64,000 bases of DNA from assembly GCA_012295275.1 (NCBI GenBank), contig CM022670.1:36259801-36323800 (forward strand), written 5' to 3'. The position numbers were made by a program, and so were the translations under genes. This DNA comes from Chrysomallon squamiferum. Lineage: Eukaryota; Mollusca; Gastropoda; Neomphalida; Peltospiridae. Position 1 is the first letter of the stretch, and every line of letters begins with the position of its first letter. Of this stretch, positions 40,301 to 52,900 are shown in pieces. Under the pieces are notes generated by a model that was given only the letters and a program-made list of their open reading frames with translations, had not been told where the DNA came from and ran no database searches.

Positions 40301-43300
40301 TCTGTTGTTACCTCCATATGTTGCACATATAATTTCGTCATAGCCTGGGGTGGAGACCACACCACCCTGAACAGAAGTGACACTCTCACTACATGTCTGC
40401 AATAAACATTGAAAGAAATTATGACAAGTATACAAAATTTTATAATTTTATTGCCTTAAGAAATTTTTCAATCAAATTTTCTAAATATTTTAAAAGCAAA
40501 GGTTTGAAAATTAGCAGCTGTAGCTGAAACCAAAAAACAGTTGTATGTGAAAGATAGGGAGAGTGCAATGGAGAGACAGAGAGATTATATATATATTAGT
40601 ATTATAGGTATATACATTATATATGTGTGTGTTTGTGGGTGTGTCAGGGAGAGGGAATAGGAGATAGAGGGAAAGTATATCTATTTTGTTGTATGAATAT
40701 AGATATGTAACATATGTGCATAAAATTAAGTATCCCTATATTTTTCCTTAATTCAAAAAAGTCCATAAACATATATATTTATAAATTCTAATATGACTGG
40801 TTGATGTAAAATAAAAAAATTATCTTTAAAATGTATATGCTGAAAATATTTAAATCAGATAATCAATTACAAAAATATATAAATAACTAACACATTTTTT
40901 TATAAAGTGTTGGAAAAGAAAAACAAGAGGAAATTCTGAAAGTACATACATGACTAAATCTATGAACTGGTTCATCAGCCTCATCATAACTGTACACTTC
41001 AATCTGACCATCATCTCTGCCCACTAGCAAGTCAAATACCCCATCTCCTGTTATGTCATAATTGTCAATGCTCAACACACCTGCATTAAAGACAGATACA
41101 CAATAATGAAAGTAGTGCAATGTAGCAGTTTAACTTAAAGAAAAGAAAGCAAATTACAAAACTCATGTGAATTGTTATTCAATGATACATTCAGAAAAAA
41201 TTAAAGCAATAAAAATTATATATATATATATAAATATAAATAAATATAAAGTTAATTTGTTTTCTAATAATACTAAATTAAGAATTTAATAAGCTGGCAT
41301 ATTTTAAATAAATTCCAAAATACACTATGTGAAATTTAATCTCACAAAATGTCAAATTCCTTTATTCATCAGATGTATAATTGTTAATTACAAATATAAT
41401 TTCAAATACCTCCACTTCTCTTTTCATTGGGCAATTCCCATCTGTGTGTTGGAGCCAGACTGAAAGTAAAATAAATATAGATTAAACTGATTATGAAAGG
41501 TTTTCATATAATTGATAATTATTATTAGTATTTTAAATTTCAGTTCAGAAAAAGAATGAAATTCTAAATATTTTAAAAAATATCTTTTTGACATTTGAAA
41601 TTAATATTTTACCTTTTCTGTTTTTTTACTAATCATTAATAATGTATAATTTACTCAGTTACATCATCATGTTTATAAACACCAACATCACTGATCAACT
41701 AGATTTGTTACTTCAAATTCTTTGCATTTATTTCTTTGTTTTCATAATGTTTTAAAGAAAACAAAATTCAAGTTATGCAAAGCTTACATTCCAATCTGCA
41801 CCATACCAATTCGTCCATCAGCTGTACCATAAAGAATTTCATTGCCTTCATCCCCACCATTTTTAGCATAAAGACTCAACACAACTGGTGGACCTGGTAC
41901 CTCCATTTCATATAACAAATCAGATGACTAGAAAAAACAAAAACAAAATGTTTACAAATAAAACAAATCATAGATTTATTATGTTTTCAAGAAGTTTTAA
42001 AAAAATGTGTATAGATATATAAAATCGAAGTATTTCCACTACAAAACTTATTTTAAAAATTGCACTCTTTTAAAAACTTCTCATAGCAGTTTATTACATA
42101 CTTGACTAAAAGAACCTTTAACAAACAAAATGATTTACATGCTTGCAATTTATTTATTTTTGTTTTATGCAAAATGAACCGAATCACAACTGTTACTATT
42201 TAATTTCCTGAAATCCAAAATAAATATTGTGTAGTATTTAAACAAACAATTGCTAATGAAAACAGAAGTCTTCAGGTTTCTTTATCATTAATTACAGTTC
42301 TTCTATCCAAACGTTTATCTTCAACAATATGTCATTACTTTAACTGTATTGTTTTTACTTCATCCAAGTAAAAGTGCTATGATTACTTGATATAATCATT
42401 TATTTTTATAAAATTCATTCTATACCTTTGCATTGCTCCAGTTCATTTATTCTTATTAAACAGTATATTAACTCTGAGAGCTAAGCATATATTTACAATT
42501 ATAACTCAACCAGTCTTTCTAGCATACATTTTTCTCTTTTTTATTAATTACAATATAATTAACAATATAGCTAGTCCTCTGAACCAAAAAACAGTACCAA
42601 TATATTAACAGGGGTCCATCCATTTGAAATTAAAATATTTTATTAGAGATCAGATGAACAGTACCTGTAGAACTCGGAGCACCCTATCTTCACAGGCAAG
42701 AACAGGAATGACATCTGGTATTCTGTCTAGAGGCAGGCACAGTACATCATTAATTTTGTCTCCACACAGAAAGTTGTTCAAATTTTTACAATCTCGATAA
42801 TGGTTGTAAATGAAATTGCCACAAACAAGCAGATCTGAGCTCTCTACATACCTGAAATTTAAAATTCACAATATTTTAGTTAAGTTTTATGAAATTATGT
42901 TGGAAGAACAATATCTGATGAATTCTCAGTATAAATCATTTTTACTTTCTTCAAGCAGCCATGAAACCTATTACAATGATTAAAGCATAAAAGAGTAATA
43001 ATTAAAAACGTAAAATAAATAAATAAAACTAACCACAAACAAATTAAAAATTTCTTAAAATATCCTTGAAATATTTCCAAGGAATTAGTATTAACTGTTA
43101 AAGCAGTAATAAATAACAAAATGACAAAATATACTTACATGGACTGTATAGGTTCAGACATGTTAGAATCAAAAGTTAGAAAATTTTTGCCCTTTTTTGT
43201 GAATCCCTTAACTTCAGGTCCAGCTGCTATGAAAATTCTTTCACGAGGCTGACCTGTTTGTCCTCCTAATTCTAAACTGGTTATCTTTGGACCAGGCTGA

Positions 43301-44150
43301 GTTTTGAAAGCAAGCTGTAAATAAATATTCTCTTGTAAACAGAACCAAATTTAGTGACTTAATGTAATCTTGAACAAAAACATTTTAAACTTATCATTCA
43401 TCATATGATAAAAATCTTATGGTTTTAAAATGTTAATAATTAAAATTAATAATTAAACATGAAAAAAAGTATTTAAAGATAACATCTGTAACTTCTGAAA
43501 CATTAAAAAAAACCAATAAGTAATACTTTCAATGTTACTCAAAAAACATTATTAAAAAAATGTAATCTCAAAACACCAATATTTATTATTTTTATTCTTT
43601 TTCTGTCCAGATATTTAAGTTTTTAACATTTTGTCTATGATTGTATATATATATTATTTTTGTTTTTTACCTGTACTTCCCTTTTCCTCATTCCAAAGCA
43701 CTGAAGTACACCTCCACAATCTGCTATTGTAATCTACAAATTAAGTCAAATGTTCAGTAAAAATCACCTGTACACAATTATAGTCACACATTAAAACAAA
43801 TAATAATAAACAAATAAACAAACAAACAAACAAACAAATAAATAAGTAAAATAGAGATCATATCAGAATTTAAAGTTTGTAACACAAAGATGTTATTGTC
43901 CTATACCTGAATAAAGTTTTTAATATGCAGTAGTGTATTTTTATTTTATTTTTTAGAAATTAAACTGAACATCAGTATCTTGTTGTAAATGTCAAATTAC
44001 CTTTTGCAGTTTTCCAGTAATAGGAAGAAGTTTCATTGTTTGAGGACATGTGATTCCAACCTGAAATTAATGACAGAAATTTTATATTTTTATTTTTTAT
44101 AGTAATATTTTTAAAATGTCAATAAATAACGTCACAGCTTAAGACAAAGG

Positions 44151-44188
<38 letters not shown>

Positions 44189-44410
44189 TCTCTAAAAGTT
44201 CTCGAGGCATAAAATGTATTACTTTTTATTTTTTGAAATTAGTAGTAATAGTCGTAGTAAAGATATATTATGCGATCATGTGAAATCGAAATTATTTCAT
44301 ACACGAAAACATATTAAAACAATATGGAATATTAAATATTTACAATTTTTAATGCTAATAAAATAATTAACCTGTATGTAGTCAACTCGTGTTAAATTTA
44401 ATTCCATCAT
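34026..44410 (-). CDS. BBS7: BBS7, BBSome subunit (18 exon positions, one with two alternatives)
   Basis: Bardet-Biedl syndrome 7 protein, 713 aa (human 715). In known animals it is part of the BBSome, which carries membrane proteins into and out of cilia, and it pairs with BBS2 and BBS9. The N-terminal beta-propeller (about 1-315) includes [76 protein letters not shown] and SVTSVQGG. Then follow a linker and coiled coil (about 315-365, [15 protein letters not shown]), a gamma-adaptin-ear-like part ([37 protein letters not shown]), a platform ([20 protein letters not shown]) and C-terminal helices ending [16 protein letters not shown]. Two start ATGs stand in tandem. All exons join in phase and agree with human BBS7 along the whole length as I recall it. 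Confidence 0.96.
34300..34383. repeat. (TAA)n microsatellite in the last BBS7 intron
   Basis: About 28 units of TAA/AAT with a single interruption (TAATATTAAT), inside the intron between 34163 and 34580. Confidence 0.92.
35301..35705. repeat. Three diverged ~137-bp tandem repeats in a BBS7 intron
   Basis: Related units start near 35301 (TCTTAACAATGTC), 35439 (TCTTGACAATGTC) and 35575 (CCTTAATGATGTG). Each is followed by TTTTGAGACAAGAAT-like sequence and ends with TAGTTCAAAAGTT-like sequence. Spacings are 138 and 136 bases. They lie between the exons at 35706-35815 and 35016-35119. Confidence 0.75.
37024..37095. repeat. (TAA)n, (CAAA)n and (TAAA)n tract next to a BBS7 exon
   Basis: Simple repeats starting 13 bases upstream (in transcript sense) of the exon at 37011-36809. 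On the minus strand the (GTTT)n run is pyrimidine-rich and may serve as part of the polypyrimidine tract. Confidence 0.85.
38914..39013 (-). CDS. BBS7: BBS7 alternative exon 10B
   Basis: A second 100-nt exon, 883 nt downstream of 10A, with GACAG acceptor and GAA|GTATGT donor and the same phases. It encodes [18 protein letters not shown], then about 16 residues ending SKLLNMK. Ungapped, 11 of 34 residues equal those of 10A (G, W, F, L, T, S, E in the first nine). It joins exon 11 (QELDDLQ) as smoothly as 10A does. Confidence 0.85.
39897..39996 (-). CDS. BBS7: BBS7 alternative exon 10A
   Basis: A 100-nt exon with CTAG acceptor and GAG|GTAACT donor, entered in phase 1 and left in phase 2. It encodes [18 protein letters not shown], then about 16 further residues ending KQKIISLR across the next junction. 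This end (KIISLRQELDDL) resembles the human segment better than exon 10B does, so 10A may be the ancestral form. It lies 315 nt after exon 9. Confidence 0.85.
44154..44185. repeat. (TA)n in BBS7 intron 1
   Basis: About 15 uninterrupted TA units between exon 1 (44372-44410) and exon 2 (44001-44060). Confidence 0.9.
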
Positions 44411-45030
44411 TTTGAAAGATTAATATCGTATGTTAACAATATTAAATTTCAATCGTTGACGAATTAGCAGGTTGTTTAGCTTCCCAACCAAATATGCGTA
44501 AATCTCCTGTGCTTAAAGTAAAGAAACGACAAGGTCTCGCAACGCAATTTTATTTTATCAATGTACTGTTATACAAGCAGACTTTAAGTGGTATCCTATC
44601 AAAGCAGAAATAATCCTTGTAACAATCAGTATCACATAGAACAATGTTAAAAACGTTTATTTATTTATTTATTATTATTATTACATTATTATTTTATTTA
44701 TTTATTATTATTATTATTTTTTATTTTTTTTTTTTAGAAGGTAAATACACTTTGTTGAAATCTTAAAAGCTAAATAATGGTATTTTTCCATTGTAAGCTC
44801 TGAAAAATATTTGCTCTGCTTTTTCTGCTATTTATTTCTTTAGTGGTTTGAAAATGACCTTGATAAAATTTCAATGGATGAACATTAATTATGCACATCA
44901 TGTCATTGGTTTGTTGGACAAAGATGTACCTTTTCTTTAAAATACTAGACACAAAACAAATCTTGAAAAGGGACAAACACTGCAGACTTGTCAACAACCT
45001 GAAATTCTTGCAAAGTAATCCTCTTTGCAT
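44411..45030. promoter_or_regulatory. Upstream side of BBS7
   Basis: Sequence before the BBS7 ATG. The part 44411-44640 is more complex and less AT-rich than the following (TTA)n/poly-T stretch (44665-44740), so the promoter probably lies there. I found no convincing RFX X-box. Confidence 0.35.
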
Positions 45031-47281
45031 TCATTCTAGGTGATATTCAGATACTTATACTTCAGCAGCAACATCAAATTCTGTCTTTAATAGAATTGAA
45101 CCAAAGATTCTCAGATTTGGCCTCTGAGACTGTTGAGAATATTAAAAAGCAATTTAAATATCCTACCTTAAAGAGGAATTTTCAAAGTCTTTGCCTGAAA
45201 TACTTTACCAAACTCTTTAATATTTGAACAGACACTTGGATCAAGGGAATTCAGATTATAGGCCTCAAATGGCACTATGGACTCCACTGATGGGAAATTG
45301 ATATCAAGGAAAAACCACCACCTTTCACGAATCAAATGCAAATCACCTGCAGAAAAGAGTCAGCCATGAAGGCTCCAGGTTAAGAAGGAAGGAGCTGACA
45401 TAACTGAAAAAAAAATCCCTGACAGAGTGAGGAAAAGGAACAAAGGAAAGATTCATTTACAGTGGTTAAATAAATTTGTCTGTTCATTGTATTATCCAGG
45501 CTGGAATTTGTGGAGTATACTAATCTTAATTCCATCTTGTGAATATATGTTAACATCATTTGAAACAAGGAAGCTGAAAATGGAGAGGTTTATGATGTGT
45601 GAATTGGTGGTGACTGCACTTCTTTCTTTTTACAGTCGATAATCAATGTAAATTTATTTTTCATTTTGCATTTGCCACTGTTCAGACAACCCAATGTTTA
45701 GTCTTGAAGTCAGAAGTGAAGATCATTTTCAGTAAATAAGCTTTACTTCAATGAAGTATTTGTGCACGCTAGCTCTTACACAAAATCATTTCTCACAACA
45801 ACTGCTCTTCATAAAGACACAAGTAAAAAGAGTATCTATATTTGTAATTACCAAATTTATTACAATTCTGAATTTTACATCATTTATTAAATAATTTAAT
45901 GACTGTTTGTGTACAAATTCACTTCAGGAATATTTACAGTAATGATTAATGACTTTTAAATTGCCACTTTAAATGTTGTTCAGTAATAAGATGTGATTCT
46001 GTGGGTACCATAACAACACACTGATATTTTCCTTTCAGATAATGAAATAAAAAGCAAATGTGCTTTTAGTGCATTTGCTTGGTGGTTGGTTCTATATTAC
46101 AAAGAAATTACATTTCCCTCTATGTTTATGTAGACAGATTCTGTCCTTAATTGACACAAATTAATCTTTATCTATTAAAAGAATAGCTTGTTTTTCTAAT
46201 CTCATTCCTCCATTCATCAGTTTGTGTATTGATCGGTCGATCCATATTTCTTTTCATCCATTTTTACAACCTTCTTTACATTATTAAAATTATTTATTTT
46301 CCAGACAGAAGACATAACTGAATTTTGACCTTCATTTAGGCACTTTGTCTTTATTATTTTGATCTAGTTTAGTGCTGCATTTGGGAATAAGAAGCCATAA
46401 CATATTATATTTATGACAAAAACTACCAAGCACCTCATATGGTTGGTGACATTCTCCTGTAAACAAGATATAAAAGAGTGCTTACAATTTTTAATTAAAA
46501 GGCAGAGATAATCTTTACTATTATTTCTTTATGCGAGGTCTTAACATTAAAAAGCACCCTTGAGACTGTATCGCTAATTCATCCAGAATGTTTTCATTAT
46601 GAAAAGTAATGAGTCAGTTTTTCTTCATTGAACCAATTCAAAAAGAAAATTGGTGGAAGGAGTCAAGATCGTTGCCACTGCAAAGCAATTTGCATGATTT
46701 TTCGCCTGACAAAACTATGCTGTGTTATGGTAGTGATATCATCACTGCAGTGTGGACTTGATCGATGGGCAGCAATTTTGTGGATTATTGTCACATTATT
46801 ATGACAGAGAAAATATGGCATGAAAATTGTTCCATGTAATACAGTCTCTTAAGCATCCATATATGATGTGGGGGGGGGTCAGTGAACTGAATGTTTTAAA
46901 ACGTTGATAGCTTTTGATTAAATGTTATCAAATGTTATTAGAATTTGATATGTTTTGTGTTAGGTGGAGCAATTACATGAACTTTTATGTCTTTAAATTT
47001 AATATTAAAGAAAACAATGGTTATATTATATATATATATATATATATATGTATGTACTGTGCTCTGTGTAAATGTATATGTATGTCTCTGTGCATTTCTG
47101 TAGTATGTACATATGTTTTGTGTGTGAATATGTGTATGTATACATATTATATTCATGAATGTATTTCTGTATATATTTACAAACACTGATATGTGTGTAC
47201 TTATGTGTGATATGTAAAATAATAAAGCTTAAATAAACATCACAACACCAAAATATATAAGATTGTGTTTGTGTGAGTGTA

Positions 47282-47313
<32 letters not shown>

Positions 47314-50300
47314 CGTGCATACACACATGAGTGTTGGTTGGTAAAAATATAGTCTTCCACCAAAGATATTAAATATAAATAAGATTGCTAAAAAAAAAAA
47401 AAAGTAAATGACAATAAAAAAAAAAATTTATATATTAGAAATGTAATCAAGAAAACGTAATATCATAAACAAAAACAATAAAATTTTAAAAATTAATTTA
47501 TTATATATATGTCGTATTTTAATACATTAATGAATTTTGTATTCAAAATATTTTGTTCTAAAAGAAAACATCAAAGTATATTTAACTTTAGCAGTGTGAT
47601 GACACTAATGTGAGAGTGACGTGCTTCCTTTCATACAGTTCAACACCCTTCTGCTGAAAGTTATTAATGAAAAATGATGGTAAATATAAAGTGAGCATGT
47701 TTTTGCAAATTAGACATTCACAAATTAATCTAATGATGTGGTTAGTGAAAGGTCAGTTGTCATAACCTATTATTCATGGTGCGATATTGACAAAGTTGCT
47801 TGATGTACAATTAAGGACACGAGGAAAATCAATAGCTCAAGTGAAAAGTGGATCAGGTGAAACGAAGGCATATTATAAGTAAATGAAGAATGAGGAGAGG
47901 CAGACTGCATGTAAATCAAAGTCTGCCATTAGAGGATATTAGAGTAATTGCATCCTGTATCCAATATGCTCATCAGAAATTATTGATTTTGCCCACATTT
48001 TGCTTTCTTTTTCATAAAAAAAGCTTATTTTTTAAATACTGCATATATATATATATAGATTTTGTTTAATGTCTTTGTTCAGTAGGTGTATAGAGTTCAT
48101 GTTTTACAGGATGATTATGTCTACAGGTGTATTATGATTTTGGTATACTTGAATATGTTTATGAATATATTCAGGTGAACAGTCAATCATGTTTGGGCAA
48201 ATGTATTTATTTCTAGTCATTTAATTTGTATAAACTCAAAGACTGTCAACAAAATTTATAAAAATATTTTATTCAAAAATATCTCCTAATGTTTATCTCC
48301 TAATGTTAAACTTTTTTTTTTTTTACCTTTTTACCTTATTTATTCATGTTAATAATGTTAATTAAATAATTGTATTGTTCATAATAAAATAAATAAATGG
48401 TAAAATTGTAAAAAAAAATTATCAATAATTTTTGTTTAATTGTATAACTAGTTGTGTTTTATTTTATTCATTTAAATCATAATATATTTTTTTTATTATT
48501 TTATTGTTTTTATTGTTCTAAATCTCAGTAGTAATGTTTAAAAGTAATAATCTGTTCTTTTTCTAATCTGTAAAAGTACATTCAACAGTATGCATTTGGT
48601 AGTGTACTAATGATTTCACATTTAATTTGTTTCTTGTTTGCATTCGTTGCTAATAATAAGGAATGAGCATAAAACAATGAGTTCATGTAGAGGATTAATA
48701 TGCAAAAATATAATTTTTACTACAATATCATTTTCTATATATATATATGTTAATTTTTTTCTTGTTTTATTTATTATTATTATTTTATTTTTATTTTTTT
48801 ATTTTTAAATTTTATTTTTTATAAAGTAAAAAAACCCAATAGATTAGACGATACCAATAAATTTACTCAGTCTGTCTGGAGTTTTTTTACATACTAGGAA
48901 AACATATCTGCATGCATTCTTATGAGCTTGTTGTTTTATTGCTGTGCTCTAGAAATGACTGACAACAAACTGGAATGAAAACTGCCCAAGCTGATTAATG
49001 CATCAGGGTGAAAAAACAACACAATTTAGTTTTAGATTTTTTTGTGAGTATGTGGATCTTTCACAGACAAATTTTACAGACACCAGTTCAAATATTCTTT
49101 ACAATCATTGTGTTTATGTATATATCAGTATAAATCATCTATTCATTACAATATATTAATTTATAAACCAACTTAAAAGATTTGTAACTGCTAAAATGGA
49201 AAGCTAATAAGTCTGAATCTCATTGGAAATGAGTTATTATTAATTCAAGAACACAGATGAATAATACTTGTTCTAAAATTCCATTGAAAAAAGTTCATCC
49301 CAGCAGTTTTCTTAAATCAAAGTCAGTGATTTCATGTTTTTCAATATTGCCAGACAAGCTCATCCTATTGCAAATAATGTTATAGATTCATGTATGCATG
49401 TATCTTTGTATCAGTGCAATCACTTATTCAAAATAAAGATTAAATCACTTTCTAGAGCTCAGTGCTGATGAATATTCATTTAAAAAAATAGTCTTCAGTG
49501 ACTACTGGCCATTTCTGTTTTAAATGTCCTTCCCTTCTGCTATTCACCATTCTCTGCTCTTTCCAGCCAGTCAGTAAGTAAGCTATGCATCTATTCTTCA
49601 ATATTATTCAATTGATTTTTCTGTAAGCATTCATCCATCTGTCCATTCATGTATTCTTCATATCTGTCTGTCTCATTTCATTCATGTCTTTCAATCCTCT
49701 ATCCATCCTTCCTTCCTGCATCCATCCTCTATCTTTCCATCCTCCATCCTCCAATATTCCATCCTCCATAAATCCTTTATCCTTCAGTCAAAACATCTTC
49801 ATACAATACATTAAAACCAACTGGCCAACAGTTGGTTAATTTACTCCATATTGGACTGTTTGTGCTTCAGCCTCCACAAATATCCTTCCATTTTATTTTC
49901 TTATTTATCTCTTCCCTAACTCTTTCCCTCATTTCTGAAACATATCAATTACACAGAAGTTACATAAATAACAGTAGATTTTCATAATTGATTATCTGAT
50001 TAAACCAGATTTTGAAGAAACATTTCTTTTGAAAGGGAAACAACCCATCAATACGAAATCCATTAAGTGGATTTGACCTTGTAATCTTTCACACATCAGG
50101 CAGACAGCTTACTATCCAATATATGTATCCATCAGTCAAAAGTACATTATATATCTCTTTACAGTCAGCAAATGTTGTGACTAACACAGCATGAAAATCT
50201 GGATTCTCATAAATCAAAATAATATAATCATTACGTAGATGAAATTTTTGATTTTTGTATAAAATGTTGATATCCCATTATTAAAATGTGAAAGATTTTG

Positions 50301-51274
50301 TAATATGTACTATATTTATTATATTTTGCATGATATTGATGGTAGAGAAAAATAGGAAAAGTTTGTTTGGTTTTGATTGTCTTAGTATTTTAAATATTTT
50401 AATTTTGGTATGTGAATGACTCACTGGTATTCATGCCATTTGAAACAAAATGTTCTAAATAACTATAAATTATAATAATTATATTAATTGGTGAAATGAA
50501 AAAAAAATAAAAATATATATATATATATATATATATTTATATGTATGCAGACACACACACACACACACATACACTTATACATATACATATATATATATAT
50601 ATATATATGTTCATTTTCACTGAAGACTCACCAGATCAAAGAAAATATTGAAAGAGATCTATATTAATTTCCATCTTCCAGATAGCATCTAGCTATGTGC
50701 ATATTTTTCTGCAAGAAAGTTCTTAAGCAAGACCTCTGATTAAAACCCCCACCAGAATTGAAGGATTCAAAGCAGCAAAGGACTGGCTCTCTTGGACAAT
50801 AGAACTATAAACATCACTGATTAAATAACATGTATTCTTTTCCTTATTTATTATATTTTTTTTAATAAAATAATGTCCCTGCTGAATTTAATTATTAATA
50901 ATTTATATTCTGTTCTGAAAATGTGAAAAAATGTATGAAAGCAATAATATTTATTAGTTTATCGTAATTTACTAGACAGTGCTTACCATTTAATTTTTTA
51001 GCTCCCATTTGAAATGTTTAAGCTGGACTCCTGGTTTGCATTTTATGCTGTGATGCAAGTACAGTGAACTATATATAGTGTAGTTATAAGCATTTTATAC
51101 TGATCTGCTTTAACAATTATTTAAACTAATGTGGACAGACACATACTTAAGTTATGTAACCCAATAACATTCATTTATTAAAAAAAAAAATTATTATTAT
51201 TATTATTATTATTATTATTGTTGTTGTTGTTGTTATTGTTATATCTGAAAACAGCATAGTGTAAATATATTTAT

Positions 51275-51316
<42 letters not shown>

Positions 51317-52900
51317 CTTGAAAAACATGTAGAAAATTGACTGGTTGTCATAGAATATGTTTTGACAATCTAACATTTCCATATAGCATACATTTTCTGT
51401 TTTTACCCTTTTTTTATTGGAACTGACACCTTATTTCTGTGTGAGGTGCTTTGCTGATTTTATGCATGTGTACAAAAATAATAAATAAATAAATAAATAA
51501 TATTAATAATTTTAAAGCAGAATGCTCACAGACTTTATATAATATTTATATTTGTAGAATGAATAAAAAAATCCATCTTAAAGATGATTGTCTGTTATTG
51601 TTGTTATTGTTTATGCTTTTTTTTATCATTATTGTTGTTGTTGTTGTTGTTATTAGTATAATTTCTATTCTTGTTCTGTGGTAGTTCTTATTATTGTTGT
51701 TTTTAGTTGTGGTTGTTATAATTTTTATTCTTGTTCTGTTGTTATTTTTCTTTTTATTATTGTTGTTGTTGTTGTTGTTTTTGTTATTATTATGATTAAA
51801 ATTAATATTATGGATATAGATATAACTTCCTTGTCTGATATTTAATCAAAAGCAATATTAGACTTGTTAAAATTAATCTTATGTATGTTCTTGCAATTCT
51901 TCAGATCACTTGGGTCACCAACAGTACTGATCATCATGTCACCCATTTTCTTGGAATTTTAGCTTCTAAAAATTAAATGCTTCTTACCTACATATCTAAT
52001 ATATCTATTCGTAAATACATTATTTAAAATATTTAGTTTAGAAAAGTTTAACTGATGTTAGTCTTCAAAAATGTTTATTTGTATTTGAAATAAATGAAAA
52101 GAATGGTTTTTAAAATTTAAAAACATCCAAAAACAAAAGTTTTAAAATATGGGTATAATCGTGAAATTTATAATAAAAAGTAAAATATTTTCTATAAAAT
52201 AATACATATAACACAAGACCAGTAACATTACTATATTACGTACAGAGCACAATGTTTTGCACAGCACCTAACTGTCATGAAATTATAAAAATACATATCA
52301 CAGATAAAATAAAATAGATTCAACAAAATAATTTTATCACTAAAGTTTACCAGCAAAGTCACATTTTGTATTCATATATGTGGTTATATTAATCACAGTG
52401 GTAAAAAGTTATAGTAATAGTTATTTTAAAAATAAAATCTGTCTGATAAATCATTCTTTCAATAATGTATCTGTTTTTGTTTGGATTAGCCTTATTAGTA
52501 GTAAGTAAAACAGCATTGTTGTGATATCTTTTTACATGTCCTATTTTGATGACACTGTACTCCAGTGTTTGTCATTTATCATCATCAAACATCCATAAAT
52601 ATGTAAAAGATTTCATATATAAATTTGAATTGAAAATAATTGGTGTAAGTTACAGTTAAGATGTATGTTTCAAGCATCATGAACTTTAGTGACTAGCATG
52701 TATAACTTTCCTCAGCAACAGAAATAACTCCACTGTTTTATTAGAGTTGTTTTAAAACTTGTATCAAAATATATTCAGTAACAAAAATAACTTTACAAAT
52801 GTTACTGGAACTGTTTTGAAACTTGTATCAAAGATATTAGTCTTGAAGGCTTAATCTATCAATGTTATAAGCAAACTGGTATTTGTTTCGCTTTTTTTTT
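45031..52900. other. Gene-free region, left part
   Basis: No gene can be supported. Islands of more complex sequence occur at about 45030-45650, 46080-46900, 47590-47990 and 49300-49900. Simple repeats: (TA)n about 47026-47050, (TG)n about 47291-47313, TCCATC-type degenerate repeats about 49622-49790, (TA)n/(CA)n/(TA)n 50511-50610, (TTA)n(TTG)n 51191-51239, poly-T about 51280-51314, and GTT-rich patches to 51790. Short frames in the TA/TG repeats are artefacts. Confidence 0.6.
52713..52838. repeat. Two tandem ~63-bp units
   Basis: Copy 1 begins CAGCAACAGAAATAACT at 52713 and copy 2 CAGTAACAAAAATAACT at 52776. Both end with GTTTT(A/G)AAACTTGTATCAAA. The copies are diverged but clearly related. 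Confidence 0.75.

Larger units (their letters stand above)
34026..44410 (-). other. BBS7: Exon map of BBS7
   Basis: Exons 5' to 3' on the minus strand: 44410-44372, 44060-44001, 43733-43671, 43314-43139, 42851-42665, 41927-41788, 41459-41410, 41080-40950, 40396-40312, then either 39996-39897 (10A) or 39013-38914 (10B), 38050-37858, 37405-37331, 37011-36809, 36334-36170, 35815-35706, 35119-35016, 34704-34581, 34162-34026. All introns are GT-AG. With one copy of exon 10 the frame is open from ATG to TAA. Confidence 0.9.

Noticed and set aside
44411-44640. RFX X-box upstream of BBS7, expected for ciliary genes.
   Set aside because: Only half-site likeness (GTTGCG, and GTTGGGAAG spaced from AACAACC). 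No full inverted X-box was found by eye.
45040-45230. Possible relic of a hAT/ZBED-type transposase (plus-strand frame with LNQRFSDLASETVENIKK).
   Set aside because: The likeness is to a few residues recalled from memory, no catalytic or zinc-finger motif is present, and the frame is short.
46051-46081. Hairpin AAGCAAATG...CATTTGCTT as a microRNA precursor.
   Set aside because: The stem is only 9 bp with an 11-base loop, too short for a precursor.
46914-47328. Open frames of 80-100 codons on both strands.
   Set aside because: They consist of (TA)n and (TG)n microsatellite translated in several frames.
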